Shown here: in pieces, positions 1-5,401 of the stretch
How positions within the stretch are numbered: the stretch's first letter is position 1
Layout: each line of letters starts with the position of its first letter
DNA from: CAZCZZ01 sp964503335
Lineage (GTDB): Bacteria > Verrucomicrobiota > Kiritimatiellia > CAIVKH01
DNA: 5,401 nucleotides
NCBI GenBank assembly: GCA_964503335.1
Contig: CAZCZZ010000110.1
Location: forward strand, 1 to 5,401
Direction of reading: 5' to 3'
Position numbers and translations under genes: made by a program
Notes under the pieces: generated by a model
Told to the model about the DNA's origin: nothing
The model's database searches: none
The model's input: the letters and a program-made list of their open reading frames with translations, nothing else

Positions 1-635
1 ACGTAGTGGCACACGCTTCCGCCCAGGACGAAGAGGTGCCAGATGGCGTGGTGGTGCGGGAGGCTCTTCCACGCATAGAAGATGGTGCCGAGGCTGTAGG
101 CGAGTCCGCCCGCTGCGAGCCACAGCACGCCGGCAAGGGGCAGGCTGCTGACCAGCGGCTTGATGGCGAAAATGACCATCCAACCCATGCCGAGATACAC
201 GAGGACCGAGAAGATCTTGAAGCGCCCGCAGAAGAAGATCTCATAGATGACCCCGAGAAGGGCGAGGCCCCAGGCGACGCCGAAAAGCGACCACCCCCAG
301 GTGCCGCGCAGCGTGATCAACGCAAAGGGTGTGTAGGTGCCGGCGATCAGGACGTAGATCGCAATGTGATCGATGATGCGCGTGATCTTCCGTGCACGAG
401 GTGTACGCACGCTATGGTACACCGTTGAGGCCAGGTATAAGACGACCAGCGAGGCGCCGTGCAGGGCGCTCGCGGTGATCTCCCGTGCGCCGCCGTACAG
501 GCCGGCATACACAACAAGCAGAACAAGCCCGGCAACGCTGGCAAGGAATCCGAACCCGTGTGTAATCACGTTGCTGAGTTCAGCGCGGAACGTTGGAAAG
601 TCCGTCGTCACCCGATAAGGATACACGGATATCAC
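1..635 (-). CDS. trhA: Hemolysin III / TrhA-type PAQR family membrane protein (C-terminus cut by window edge)
   Basis: The minus strand encodes 211 residues without a stop up to the window edge. It is a polytopic inner-membrane protein of the hemolysin III/PAQR family (YqfA/TrhA relatives), linked in the literature to membrane fluidity homeostasis; a true haemolytic role is doubtful. Family motifs are in order: ELSNVITHGFG at about residues 19-29, STVYH at 70-74, DHIAIYVLIAGTYTPFAL at 89-106, and HHHAIWHLFVLGGSVCHY at 194-211. The Ser, Asp and His residues of these motifs correspond to the conserved PAQR metal-site residues. About seven hydrophobic segments are visible. The family usually has 210-220 residues, so only a few C-terminal residues should be missing. 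No ATG lies in frame near the start. GTG at 635-633 is chosen because a GAGGAGG Shine-Dalgarno precedes it by 11 bases and in-frame stops lie upstream at about 704 and 698. It is divergent from the universal stress gene. Family assignment is firm; the biochemical role is not. Confidence 0.93.
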   Translation of the reverse strand, partial: MISVYPYRVTTDFPTFRAELSNVITHGFGFLASVAGLVLLVVYAGLYGGAREITASALHGASLVVLYLASTVYHSVRTPRARKITRIIDHIAIYVLIAGTYTPFALITLRGTWGWSLFGVAWGLALLGVIYEIFFCGRFKIFSVLVYLGMGWMVIFAIKPLVSSLPLAGVLWLAAGGLAYSLGTIFYAWKSLPHHHAIWHLFVLGGSVCHY

Positions 636-646
636 AGTTTTCCCAC

Positions 647-653
647 CCTCCTC
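647..653 (-). promoter_or_regulatory. Shine-Dalgarno site deciding the GTG start of the TrhA-type gene
   Basis: The minus strand reads GAGGAGG here, 11 bases before the GTG at 635-633. It is the only strong purine-rich site near the 5' end of this reading frame. It supports a GTG start, because no in-frame ATG is available and the conserved family region begins about 18 codons downstream. Confidence 0.6.
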
Positions 654-654
654 A

Positions 655-673
655 TGGCGGGTTTTCCTCGCCA
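655..673. repeat. Inverted repeat TGGCG-N9-CGCCA in the divergent intergenic region
   Basis: TGGCG at 655-659 is the exact reverse complement of CGCCA at 669-673, with nine bases between them. The repeat lies in the 86-base gap between the divergent TrhA-type and stress-protein genes. It sits just upstream of the TrhA ribosome binding site. It could be a dimeric regulator site or a short 5'-leader hairpin. With only five matched bases per arm in GC-rich DNA, chance is a real alternative. I could not place convincing -35/-10 boxes in this gap on either strand. Confidence 0.25.
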
Positions 674-703
674 AAAGTCGATTGCAGGGCGAAAATCAGT
701 TTC

Positions 704-713
704 AGGGAAAGGG
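704..713 (+). promoter_or_regulatory. Shine-Dalgarno site deciding the start of the universal stress protein
   Basis: AGGGAAAGGG ends eight bases before the ATG at 722. The same reading frame stays open upstream to an ATG at 593, but that extension runs antisense into the TrhA-type gene and adds residues with no counterpart in the family. This site and the MSTILVPVDFS family start point to 722. Confidence 0.6.
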
Positions 714-721
714 TTGATTGC

Positions 722-1156
722 ATGAGCACGATACTGGTTCCGGTTGATTTTTCCGACATCACGACGAGGGTGATGGATGTGGCGGCAGACCTGGCCAAGA
801 CCATGTCGAGCGAGGTTGTCCTTCTCCACGTCGCAGCTCCAGACCCGGAATTCGTCGGCTACGGGCCCGGTCCCCAGTCGGTCCGCGACGCCGTGGCCGG
901 CGAGATTCGCGAGGAGCACAAGCATATCCAAGCCTATGAAAGGGAGCTTGTGGGCCGCGGCTTGAAGGCTTCGGCGCTGCTCATTCAGGGTTATCCGGGA
1001 GAGAAGATCCTTGCCGAGGCGCGACGCCTGCAGGCCTCGTTCATTGTCATGGGTTCACACGGACACAGCATGCTGCGCCATCTTCTCGTCGGCAGCGTTA
1101 CGGACGGTGTGCTGCGGAATGCACCGTGTCCCGTGGTCGTCGTGCCCACGCGTTAG
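722..1156 (+). CDS. Universal stress protein, UspA family, ATP-binding type
   Basis: A 144-residue single-domain universal stress protein, the usual size for the family. These are cytoplasmic, normally dimeric proteins with a Rossmann-like fold that help cells survive starvation, oxidative or envelope stress; the exact partner cannot be read from sequence. The N-terminal beta strand and nucleotide-binding aspartate are in ILVPVDFSD (residues 4-12). The C-terminal ATP-binding signature G-x2-G-x9-G-S is complete: G111, G114, G124 and S125, followed by the typical VLRNAPCPVVVVP ending at residues 130-142. This places it with the ATP-binding (MJ0577-like) branch rather than the non-binding UspA branch. 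The start is set by family alignment and a good Shine-Dalgarno site; the longer in-frame extension is rejected. It is divergent from the TrhA-type gene. The next gene downstream is on the same strand but 121 bases away, so co-transcription is possible but not shown. Confidence 0.95.
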   Translation: MSTILVPVDFSDITTRVMDVAADLAKTMSSEVVLLHVAAPDPEFVGYGPGPQSVRDAVAGEIREEHKHIQAYERELVGRGLKASALLIQGYPGEKILAEARRLQASFIVMGSHGHSMLRHLLVGSVTDGVLRNAPCPVVVVPTR

Positions 1157-1277
1157 CCCGAACATGGCATCGACTGCAATGCAACACGCGGGTTAGCCGC
1201 CGGTCCATGCGGGTTTCTACGACAAAACCTTTGCTCGACGCCACCCGTGCATATCCGTAAGAAGTACCTTTTCATTT

Positions 1278-2276
1278 ATGGCAATCGAGGGCAGGAAACG
1301 ATATTCGGTGGTGGTCAGGTTGCTGTTTGGCCTGTCGACGTTCGCCATCCTTTTCCTCATGGTGCATCCTCGCGATGTGCTGGAAGCGCTACGGCACGCG
1401 GATCTTCATTTCATCTTCCTGGGTGCCCTGCTCTGTTTTCTCGGAATCGCCGCGCGAGCATACCGGTGGATGTTGATCCTCCGGCATCTTGCCATTCGCG
1501 TACCCTTCTGGCGCGTGTTGGAAATCTCGATGATCAGCCTGTGGTTCAACACCTTCCTGCCCGGGAGCGTCGGCGGTGACTTGTACAAGATTTACGACGT
1601 ATCGAAGGCGAGCGCGAAGAAGATTCGCCCCGCGGCGGCAGTCCTGCTTGAACGACTAACGGGCGTCTTGACGCTGCTGGGCGTGGCCATCGTCGCGTTG
1701 ACGGTGTTCCGCGGTGACATTCCCATGCCCCACTGGGTCTTCCCCTTGATTCTCGGCGGGACGGGCTTGATCACGCTTACGCTCCTGGCCGTGATGCTCT
1801 TCTTTGACACCCTATGGTCCCTACTCGCCGTCCGGTTGCCGTGGTTGAGCCGTGTGCTCGACGAGAAGAAGGCGCGCAGCATTGCGGATGTCAGCAACGA
1901 GTTGCGCAGGAATCCCCGCCTGTTCATCGAGGCCTGCCTGCTGGGCCTCGTCGTGCAGGGGCTGACGCTGGGTGCCTACGCGCTGATGGCGCGGTCCATA
2001 CTTCCCGACATTCCCATCCTGTACTTCTTCACATTCTTCCCGCTGATCGAAATCGCGTCACTGGTGCCGATCACGGTGAACGGGATCGGATTGAAGGAAG
2101 GCTTGATCGTGCTATCGCTCGGGATGAGCCACGTGGAAGGAGCTCTCTCCATGAGCCTCGGCATCCTTTTCCGGATCGTGGGAATCTTTTTCGCCCTCAT
2201 CGGGGGCGCACTCCTGTTGAACCGGAAGCCGGCGGGGTGGCAGACGGAAAATGCCGTTGTCGCCGCGCGCGTCTAA
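1278..2276 (+). CDS. Flippase-like / lysylphosphatidylglycerol synthetase transmembrane family protein (PF03706, COG0392)
   Basis: A 332-residue polytopic inner-membrane protein related to the N-terminal flippase domain of MprF and to the UPF0104/AglD-type membrane proteins. Members are thought to handle lipids or lipid-linked sugars; the substrate here is unknown. Hydrophobic segments lie at about residues 10-29, 43-60, 127-147, 153-178, 216-236, 244-266 and 290-316. Family motifs are visible: RAYRWMLIL at about 60-68, FNTFLPGSVGGDLYKIYD starting at 90, ERLTGVL starting at 125, and PITVNGIGLKEG at 264-275, which is the family's conserved P-x-(N/G)-G-x-G-x-x-E-G loop. There is no soluble aminoacyl-transferase domain, so it is not a full MprF. 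ATG 1278 is the first start codon after the in-frame stop at 1194. Its ribosome binding site is weak (a TAAGAAG-like stretch about 13 bases upstream). The length is normal for stand-alone members. The convergent SDR gene ends 7 bases beyond its stop. Confidence 0.9.
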   Translation: MAIEGRKRYSVVVRLLFGLSTFAILFLMVHPRDVLEALRHADLHFIFLGALLCFLGIAARAYRWMLILRHLAIRVPFWRVLEISMISLWFNTFLPGSVGGDLYKIYDVSKASAKKIRPAAAVLLERLTGVLTLLGVAIVALTVFRGDIPMPHWVFPLILGGTGLITLTLLAVMLFFDTLWSLLAVRLPWLSRVLDEKKARSIADVSNELRRNPRLFIEACLLGLVVQGLTLGAYALMARSILPDIPILYFFTFFPLIEIASLVPITVNGIGLKEGLIVLSLGMSHVEGALSMSLGILFRIVGIFFALIGGALLLNRKPAGWQTENAVVAARV

Positions 2277-2283
2277 TAGAACG

Positions 2284-3315
2284 TCAGCCTGCCGCCGCGG
2301 CATGGTCGCGATACCATCGCGCCATCTGGGTGATCCCCGACTCGTTATCGTAGTACGTCTGGAAGTCCAGGACGCGGCGGATCTTCGAGGTGTCGAATGC
2401 ACGATCCTTGGTGAAGAACGCCACGCGGCGGGGGAAGATCGGCGGCTGGATACCAAGCGGCGAGCAGATGCGGTCACATACCACCGCAGCGGCCATCACG
2501 GGCGCGACAGGAATCCGCACGATGCGGTTCCTGATGCCGTACTCTCGGCTGGCGATCGCAATGATCGTCTCAAGGGAGATCGGTTCCTTGTTCCCGCAGA
2601 TAAACACCTCGTTCAACGCCTTCGGATGGTCCGCAACAAGGACCATGAAGCGGACCAGGTCATCGACGTGAATCAGGTGGAGGAGATGCTTTCCGCGGCC
2701 CACCACCGGGACAAGCCGCCGCGAAGCCATGCGGAAGATCTTGAGCAGGCGGTCGTCTCCGGGCCCGAAGATCCCGGCCGGCCTTACCACCGTGACGGGT
2801 AGGCCCGTGTTCCTGCCGTGGGCGAGAATCCATTGCTCCGCCTCAAGCTTCGTTTGCTGGTAGGTGTCGCCCGGGGCGAAAGGACAATTCTCGTCGCCCG
2901 GCGGCGACTCGACGTGACCGTGCACGCCGATGGTGGATACGTGCACGAAGCGGCGAAACCCGGGTTGCCTGGCGGCTTCCGCAGCCAGCAGCTTCGTGCT
3001 CGCGACATGCACGTTGTACTGCTCCTGGTAGGGACGGAATGTCTCCCGGAAGGCCGTGGCGAGATGGAATACATAGCTCACACCGTCCATGGCCTTGCGG
3101 ATGTACTCAGGGTCGTGCAGCTCGCCCCTGATCCACTCGACAGGAAGACCCTGGAGGCAGGTAACATCGGACGTATGACGCGCGGTAGCCCTTATCCGTG
3201 CACCGTTCTTTGCCAGGTGCGACACGAGGTTGCGTCCTGTAAAACCGGTGGCGCCGGTTACGAGGATCAACCCACCGGCAAGGATCGAACAACCTGTTTG
3301 CAGTTTCGGGTTCAT
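2284..3315 (-). CDS. NAD(P)-dependent epimerase/dehydratase, extended SDR family (3-beta-HSD / HpnA-like)
   Basis: A 343-residue extended short-chain dehydrogenase, a typical length for COG0451. The Rossmann nucleotide-binding motif TGATGFTG (residues 20-27, G21, G24, G27) opens the protein. STIGVHG at 127-133 carries the catalytic Ser/Thr, and the YxxxK pair is Y152 and K156 in YQQTKLEAE. RPAGIFGPGDDRLLK at about 178-192 and LHLIHVDDLVRF are substrate-domain motifs. R46 after the second strand is compatible with NADP binding, but this is not certain. The overall pattern, including the FTKDRAFDTSKIRRVL and WYRDH C-terminal motifs, resembles the dihydroflavonol reductase, 3-beta-hydroxysteroid dehydrogenase and HpnA branch. 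The substrate (sugar nucleotide, sterol-like or other) cannot be assigned. ATG 3315 is the only in-frame ATG after an upstream stop, but it leaves about 16 residues before the usual ILVTGATG start. TTG at 3270 would give a family-like N-terminus but lacks a well-spaced Shine-Dalgarno. It is divergent from the trans-sulfuration gene and convergent with the flippase-like gene. Confidence 0.9.
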   Translation of the reverse strand: MNPKLQTGCSILAGGLILVTGATGFTGRNLVSHLAKNGARIRATARHTSDVTCLQGLPVEWIRGELHDPEYIRKAMDGVSYVFHLATAFRETFRPYQEQYNVHVASTKLLAAEAARQPGFRRFVHVSTIGVHGHVESPPGDENCPFAPGDTYQQTKLEAEQWILAHGRNTGLPVTVVRPAGIFGPGDDRLLKIFRMASRRLVPVVGRGKHLLHLIHVDDLVRFMVLVADHPKALNEVFICGNKEPISLETIIAIASREYGIRNRIVRIPVAPVMAAAVVCDRICSPLGIQPPIFPRRVAFFTKDRAFDTSKIRRVLDFQTYYDNESGITQMARWYRDHAAAAG

Positions 3316-3343
3316 GAGAGCGCGAAAAGCTACCCCGCGCTTC

Positions 3344-3349
3344 CTTATA
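3344..3349 (-). promoter_or_regulatory. Possible -10 element for the SDR gene
   Basis: The minus strand reads TATAAG here, 28 bases upstream of the ATG at 3315, a plausible distance for a -10 box with a short leader. No good -35 hexamer lies 16-18 bases further upstream; a TTGACG at 3397-3392 is too far away. This is a single-hexamer match in the 130-base divergent region and could be chance. Confidence 0.2.
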
Positions 3350-3368
3350 CCTCAAGGAGAAGTATCGT

Positions 3369-3380
3369 GCCGGTGCCGGC
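3369..3380. repeat. Palindrome GCCGG-TG-CCGGC in the divergent intergenic region
   Basis: GCCGG at 3369-3373 and CCGGC at 3376-3380 are perfect reverse complements separated by two bases. The spacer is too short for an RNA hairpin loop, so if functional it would be a DNA operator for a dimeric protein acting between the divergent SDR and trans-sulfuration genes. The surrounding stretch (3367-3393) is extremely GC-rich, so a palindrome of this size can arise by chance. Confidence 0.2.
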
Positions 3381-3445
3381 CGCCCCGCCCCCGTCAATTT
3401 GCATTGAATCAACCCATCGCCCCGCTACCTTTGCGCCTTCATGCG

Positions 3446-4948
3446 ATGAGCGCGGACTTTCCAGACCAGATCCTGCATACGCTGCCCCGGTATCGCGCCG
3501 AAGACCTCGGCGCGCCGCTGCCTCCTTCCGTGCACGCGAACTCCGTTTGCCTGCCGATGTGGCAGGATGTGATCGATTACGAAGAGAAGCGCGTCCGCGT
3601 TATCGAGAAGCTCCAGGCCGGCTATCCCCGTTTCGTCATTCCACCGCTCGCATCACGCTTCTTCGAGCAGTGCCGACTTCAGCTGGCGGGTGCGGGCGAA
3701 CGCTGCGCCGTCTACCCGTCACACCATGCGGCCCGGCGGTGTGTGGATCACATCAGGCGGTGGTCCGGTGCCGACGCCCGCGTGGTGAGTTGGGAGGACG
3801 GAAAAGCGTTTGTCGTGATCTATCCGGAAGCCGCGCATGAGTCTGCGCTCAAGTACTGGAGACACACGGGCGACGGGATATCCTCACGCCGCGCGGAGGC
3901 GCTGCTGCAAGGTGTCGCCGAGCCCGATGCCACCAAAGCGAAAGCTGTTGTTCGCCAGAGAATCGCCGATCTGATGGGTGTCCCGGCCGGGGACGTCTAT
4001 CTATTCAAGACGGGCATGGCCGCCATCTACTCCGCACACCGCGCCCTGATGCGCAGGACTCCCGGTGCGCGAAGCGTTCAGTTCGGATTTCCCTACGTGG
4101 ACACCCTCAAGATCCAACAGGACCTGGGGCCGGGCGCTGCTTTCTTCCCCTTCGGCAACGACGCCGAACTCAAGCCCCTTGCGGAGCTGGCCGGGCGCGA
4201 GAAGTTCTCCGCGATCTATTGCGAGTATCCCTCGAATCCGCTCCTGCTGAGCCCTGACCTGTCGGCGCTGGCGGAGATCGCCGGGAAGCATCGCATTCCC
4301 GTCGTCGTGGATGACACGATCTCGACCTACGCGAATGTGAATCCCCTGCCCGCCTGCGACCTCGTCGTCACCAGCCTTACCAAGTTCTTCACGGGGCGTG
4401 GCGATGTCATGGCCGGCGCCATTGTGCTGAACCCGAAGCGACCGCTCGCCGGGGAAATCCGCGCCGCGATTGACGCGGAGTACGAGGACACCCTTTGGGG
4501 CGGTGACGCGCTTTTCGTGGAAAGCTATTCGCGCGATTTCGTCGAACGCATGCATCACGTCAACGCCACGACGCTGGAACTCTGCACGTGGCTGGAAAAG
4601 CATCCGGCCGTTGCGCATGTATTCTACCCCGGGCTGAAGGACACGGCGCATTACGACGCCTTCAAGCGCCGCGACGGCGGCTACAGCGGACTCTTCTCGC
4701 TCGTCCTGAAGAATCCCGCCGCGACGAGCGCGGCCTTCTTCGACCAGCTGGAAATCAGCAAAGGCCCGAATCTCGGCACCACGTTCAGCCTCTGCTGCCC
4801 GTTCACCCTGCTCGCGCACTACAGCGAACTCGACTGGGCCGAGCAATGCGGCGTATCGCGCTACCTGATCCGATTCTCCATCGGCCTGGAAACCGCCAGC
4901 GAACTTATCGGACGCTTTGAGCGGGCGCTGCCTCAAACACCCGCCTGA
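3446..4948 (+). CDS. PLP-dependent trans-sulfuration enzyme, fungal-type cystathionine gamma-synthase (Str2-like)
   Basis: A 500-residue cytoplasmic enzyme of the Cys/Met-metabolism PLP family. Its likely reaction joins an activated homoserine with a thiol such as cysteine, but lyase or other trans-sulfuration activity is possible. The Schiff-base lysine is K313 in TSLTKFFTG. D289 in VVVDDTIST should contact the pyridine nitrogen. TGMAAI (189-194) forms the phosphate-binding turn, Y217 in FPYVDTLK is the expected ring-stacking tyrosine, and R476 in IRFSIGLE should bind the substrate carboxylate. Before the catalytic fold comes a roughly 130-residue N-terminal region with HANSVCLPMWQDVIDYEE (30-47), GYPRF (59-63) and YWRHTGDGISSR (137-148). 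This region, and the CCPFTLLAHYSELDWA motif near the C-terminus, are as I recall them from fungal Str2/YLL058W-type proteins, not from E. coli MetB (about 390 residues). The frame is open upstream to 3230, but that part is low-complexity and antisense to the SDR gene, so ATG 3446 is preferred. It has no Shine-Dalgarno site; TTG 3404 and ATG 3314 are weaker alternatives. The family is sure, the exact substrate is not. Confidence 0.9.
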   Translation: MSADFPDQILHTLPRYRAEDLGAPLPPSVHANSVCLPMWQDVIDYEEKRVRVIEKLQAGYPRFVIPPLASRFFEQCRLQLAGAGERCAVYPSHHAARRCVDHIRRWSGADARVVSWEDGKAFVVIYPEAAHESALKYWRHTGDGISSRRAEALLQGVAEPDATKAKAVVRQRIADLMGVPAGDVYLFKTGMAAIYSAHRALMRRTPGARSVQFGFPYVDTLKIQQDLGPGAAFFPFGNDAELKPLAELAGREKFSAIYCEYPSNPLLLSPDLSALAEIAGKHRIPVVVDDTISTYANVNPLPACDLVVTSLTKFFTGRGDVMAGAIVLNPKRPLAGEIRAAIDAEYEDTLWGGDALFVESYSRDFVERMHHVNATTLELCTWLEKHPAVAHVFYPGLKDTAHYDAFKRRDGGYSGLFSLVLKNPAATSAAFFDQLEISKGPNLGTTFSLCCPFTLLAHYSELDWAEQCGVSRYLIRFSIGLETASELIGRFERALPQTPA

Positions 4949-5401
4949 AGTTATCGGCCACGCGGGCAGCCAGGGATTCGATCGACTTTCCCACGGTCAC
5001 TGCCGCCGACCCGTAGATCGCCGCGAGATTCGCGGGGTGGTTGAGGCTCTCGGCTAGTGGATGCGTAATCAGCGCCGCGGGCGGCAACTGGTCGGGGGCA
5101 TCGGTCTCGATCAGGATTCGATCCTCCGGCACATGGCGGAAAGTTCCGCGCTGTCGATCTTTGCGCTCGTGGGCGAAATAGCCCGGGAAGGAAAAGTAGG
5201 CGCCAAGCTCGGCGAGAGGTTTCACAAGCTCCGTCGAGCCTCCGTAGCTATGGAGCACCACGCCGCGCGGAGGCCGCGGACTATCCGTGAGAATTTCGAG
5301 CATGCGACCCCAGGCCTGAAGGCAATGGACACTGACCGGCAGATTCCGTTCGGCTGCCAGACTCAGTTGCGTGTGAAACACCTGCTCCTGGCCATCGTAC
5401 G
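4905..5401 (-). CDS. TatD-family metal-dependent hydrolase (N-terminal part beyond window edge)
   Basis: The minus strand is open from the right edge to a TAA at 4907-4905, giving the C-terminal 164 or so residues of a TatD-type protein. The family is a TIM-barrel amidohydrolase-like group of Mg/Zn-dependent DNases acting in the cytoplasm in DNA repair or degradation. Visible motifs are YDGQEQVFHTQLSLAAE at the edge, metal-ligand histidine in PVSVHC (His codon at 5327-5325), a second in VVLHSYGGS (5252-5250), and the ETDAP motif with its metal-binding aspartate at 5102-5100. The family's conserved N-x-P and C-terminal DNFRRVF follow. The canonical HxR and HCFSG motifs are changed to HCLQA and HSYGGS, so this is a divergent subgroup. 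The N-terminal HxH metal motif and about 95 residues are missing only because of the window edge. A GTG at 5381 lies inside the conserved region and is not the true start. The last 44 bases overlap the trans-sulfuration gene antisense. Confidence 0.9.
   Translation of the reverse strand, partial: YDGQEQVFHTQLSLAAERNLPVSVHCLQAWGRMLEILTDSPRPPRGVVLHSYGGSTELVKPLAELGAYFSFPGYFAHERKDRQRGTFRHVPEDRILIETDAPDQLPPAALITHPLAESLNHPANLAAIYGSAAVTVGKSIESLAARVADNFRRVFEAAPAQSVR

Noticed and set aside
6..428. Plus-strand open frame of 140 codons at the left edge
   Set aside because: It is antisense to the TrhA-type gene, whose minus-strand frame carries all the family motifs; the plus frame has a charged, low-complexity product typical of shadow frames in GC-rich DNA.
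593..721. Upstream in-frame extension of the universal stress protein
   Set aside because: The extra 43 codons overlap the divergent TrhA-type gene and match nothing in the family, while ATG 722 has a good Shine-Dalgarno site and the typical N-terminus.
1188..1232. Possible terminator after the universal stress protein: GCGG-GTTAG-CCGC, and GGGTTT-N8-AAACCT followed by TT
   Set aside because: The first stem has only four pairs and no T run. The second is AT-rich, six pairs including a G-T pair, with only two or three Ts after it. Neither is convincing as an intrinsic terminator.
1231..1257. Possible promoter TTGCTC ... TATCCG upstream of the flippase-like gene
   Set aside because: The spacing is 15 bases and both hexamers are poor matches, so it is not distinguishable from chance.
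2818..3840. 340-codon plus-strand open frame, including a GTG at 3367 preceded by AAGGAG
   Set aside because: Its first half is antisense to the SDR gene and its second half is out of frame within the trans-sulfuration gene. The product is Arg/Pro/Ala-rich without recognisable motifs.
4001..4936. 311-codon minus-strand open frame
   Set aside because: It lies wholly antisense to the trans-sulfuration gene, which has its full set of catalytic motifs; the antisense product is an Arg/Glu/Gly-rich shadow.
1..5401. Mobile element, CRISPR, tRNA or defence-system signals
   Set aside because: I looked for regularly spaced repeats, terminal inverted repeats, transposase or integrase motifs, and tRNA-like arms and saw none; all of the sequence is accounted for by ordinary genes and short gaps.

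Overview
The window is GC-rich bacterial chromosomal DNA (about 60% by eye) and is almost fully coding. It has six protein genes, two of them cut by the window edges, and no gap longer than about 130 bases. I see no tRNA, rRNA, CRISPR array, transposase, integrase or long repeat. Gene content (universal stress protein, PAQR/hemolysin III, flippase-like membrane protein, SDR epimerase, TatD nuclease) is housekeeping-like and does not fix the taxon. One gene, a cystathionine gamma-synthase homologue of the kind best known from fungi, together with its weak Shine-Dalgarno context, fits a member of the PVC group such as Verrucomicrobiota. That is a low-confidence guess.

Layout from left to right: (1) a hemolysin III/TrhA-type PAQR membrane protein on the minus strand, running off the left edge only a few residues before its expected end; (2) an 86-base divergent intergenic region with an inverted repeat and Shine-Dalgarno sites for both flanking genes; (3) a single-domain ATP-binding-type universal stress protein on the plus strand; (4) after a 121-base gap, a 332-residue polytopic membrane protein of the lysylphosphatidylglycerol synthetase transmembrane/flippase-like family (PF03706, COG0392), also plus; (5) only 7 bases beyond its stop, the convergent end of an extended-SDR NAD(P)-dependent epimerase/dehydratase on the minus strand; (6) a 130-base divergent region; (7) a 500-residue PLP-dependent trans-sulfuration enzyme of the fungal cystathionine gamma-synthase (Str2-like) type on the plus strand; (8) a TatD-family metal-dependent hydrolase on the minus strand, whose last 44 bases overlap the end of the previous gene antisense and whose N-terminal part lies beyond the right edge.

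The strands run - + + - + -, so the only possible co-transcribed pair is the stress protein and the flippase-like gene, and even these are 121 bases apart. The genes therefore look like independent units rather than one pathway. The stress protein and PAQR protein share a divergent control region and could answer common stress signals. The SDR and the trans-sulfuration enzyme share another. The most noteworthy item is the Str2-like enzyme, with its extra N-terminal domain and unusual active-site neighbourhood. I found no convincing evidence for a new multi-gene system.
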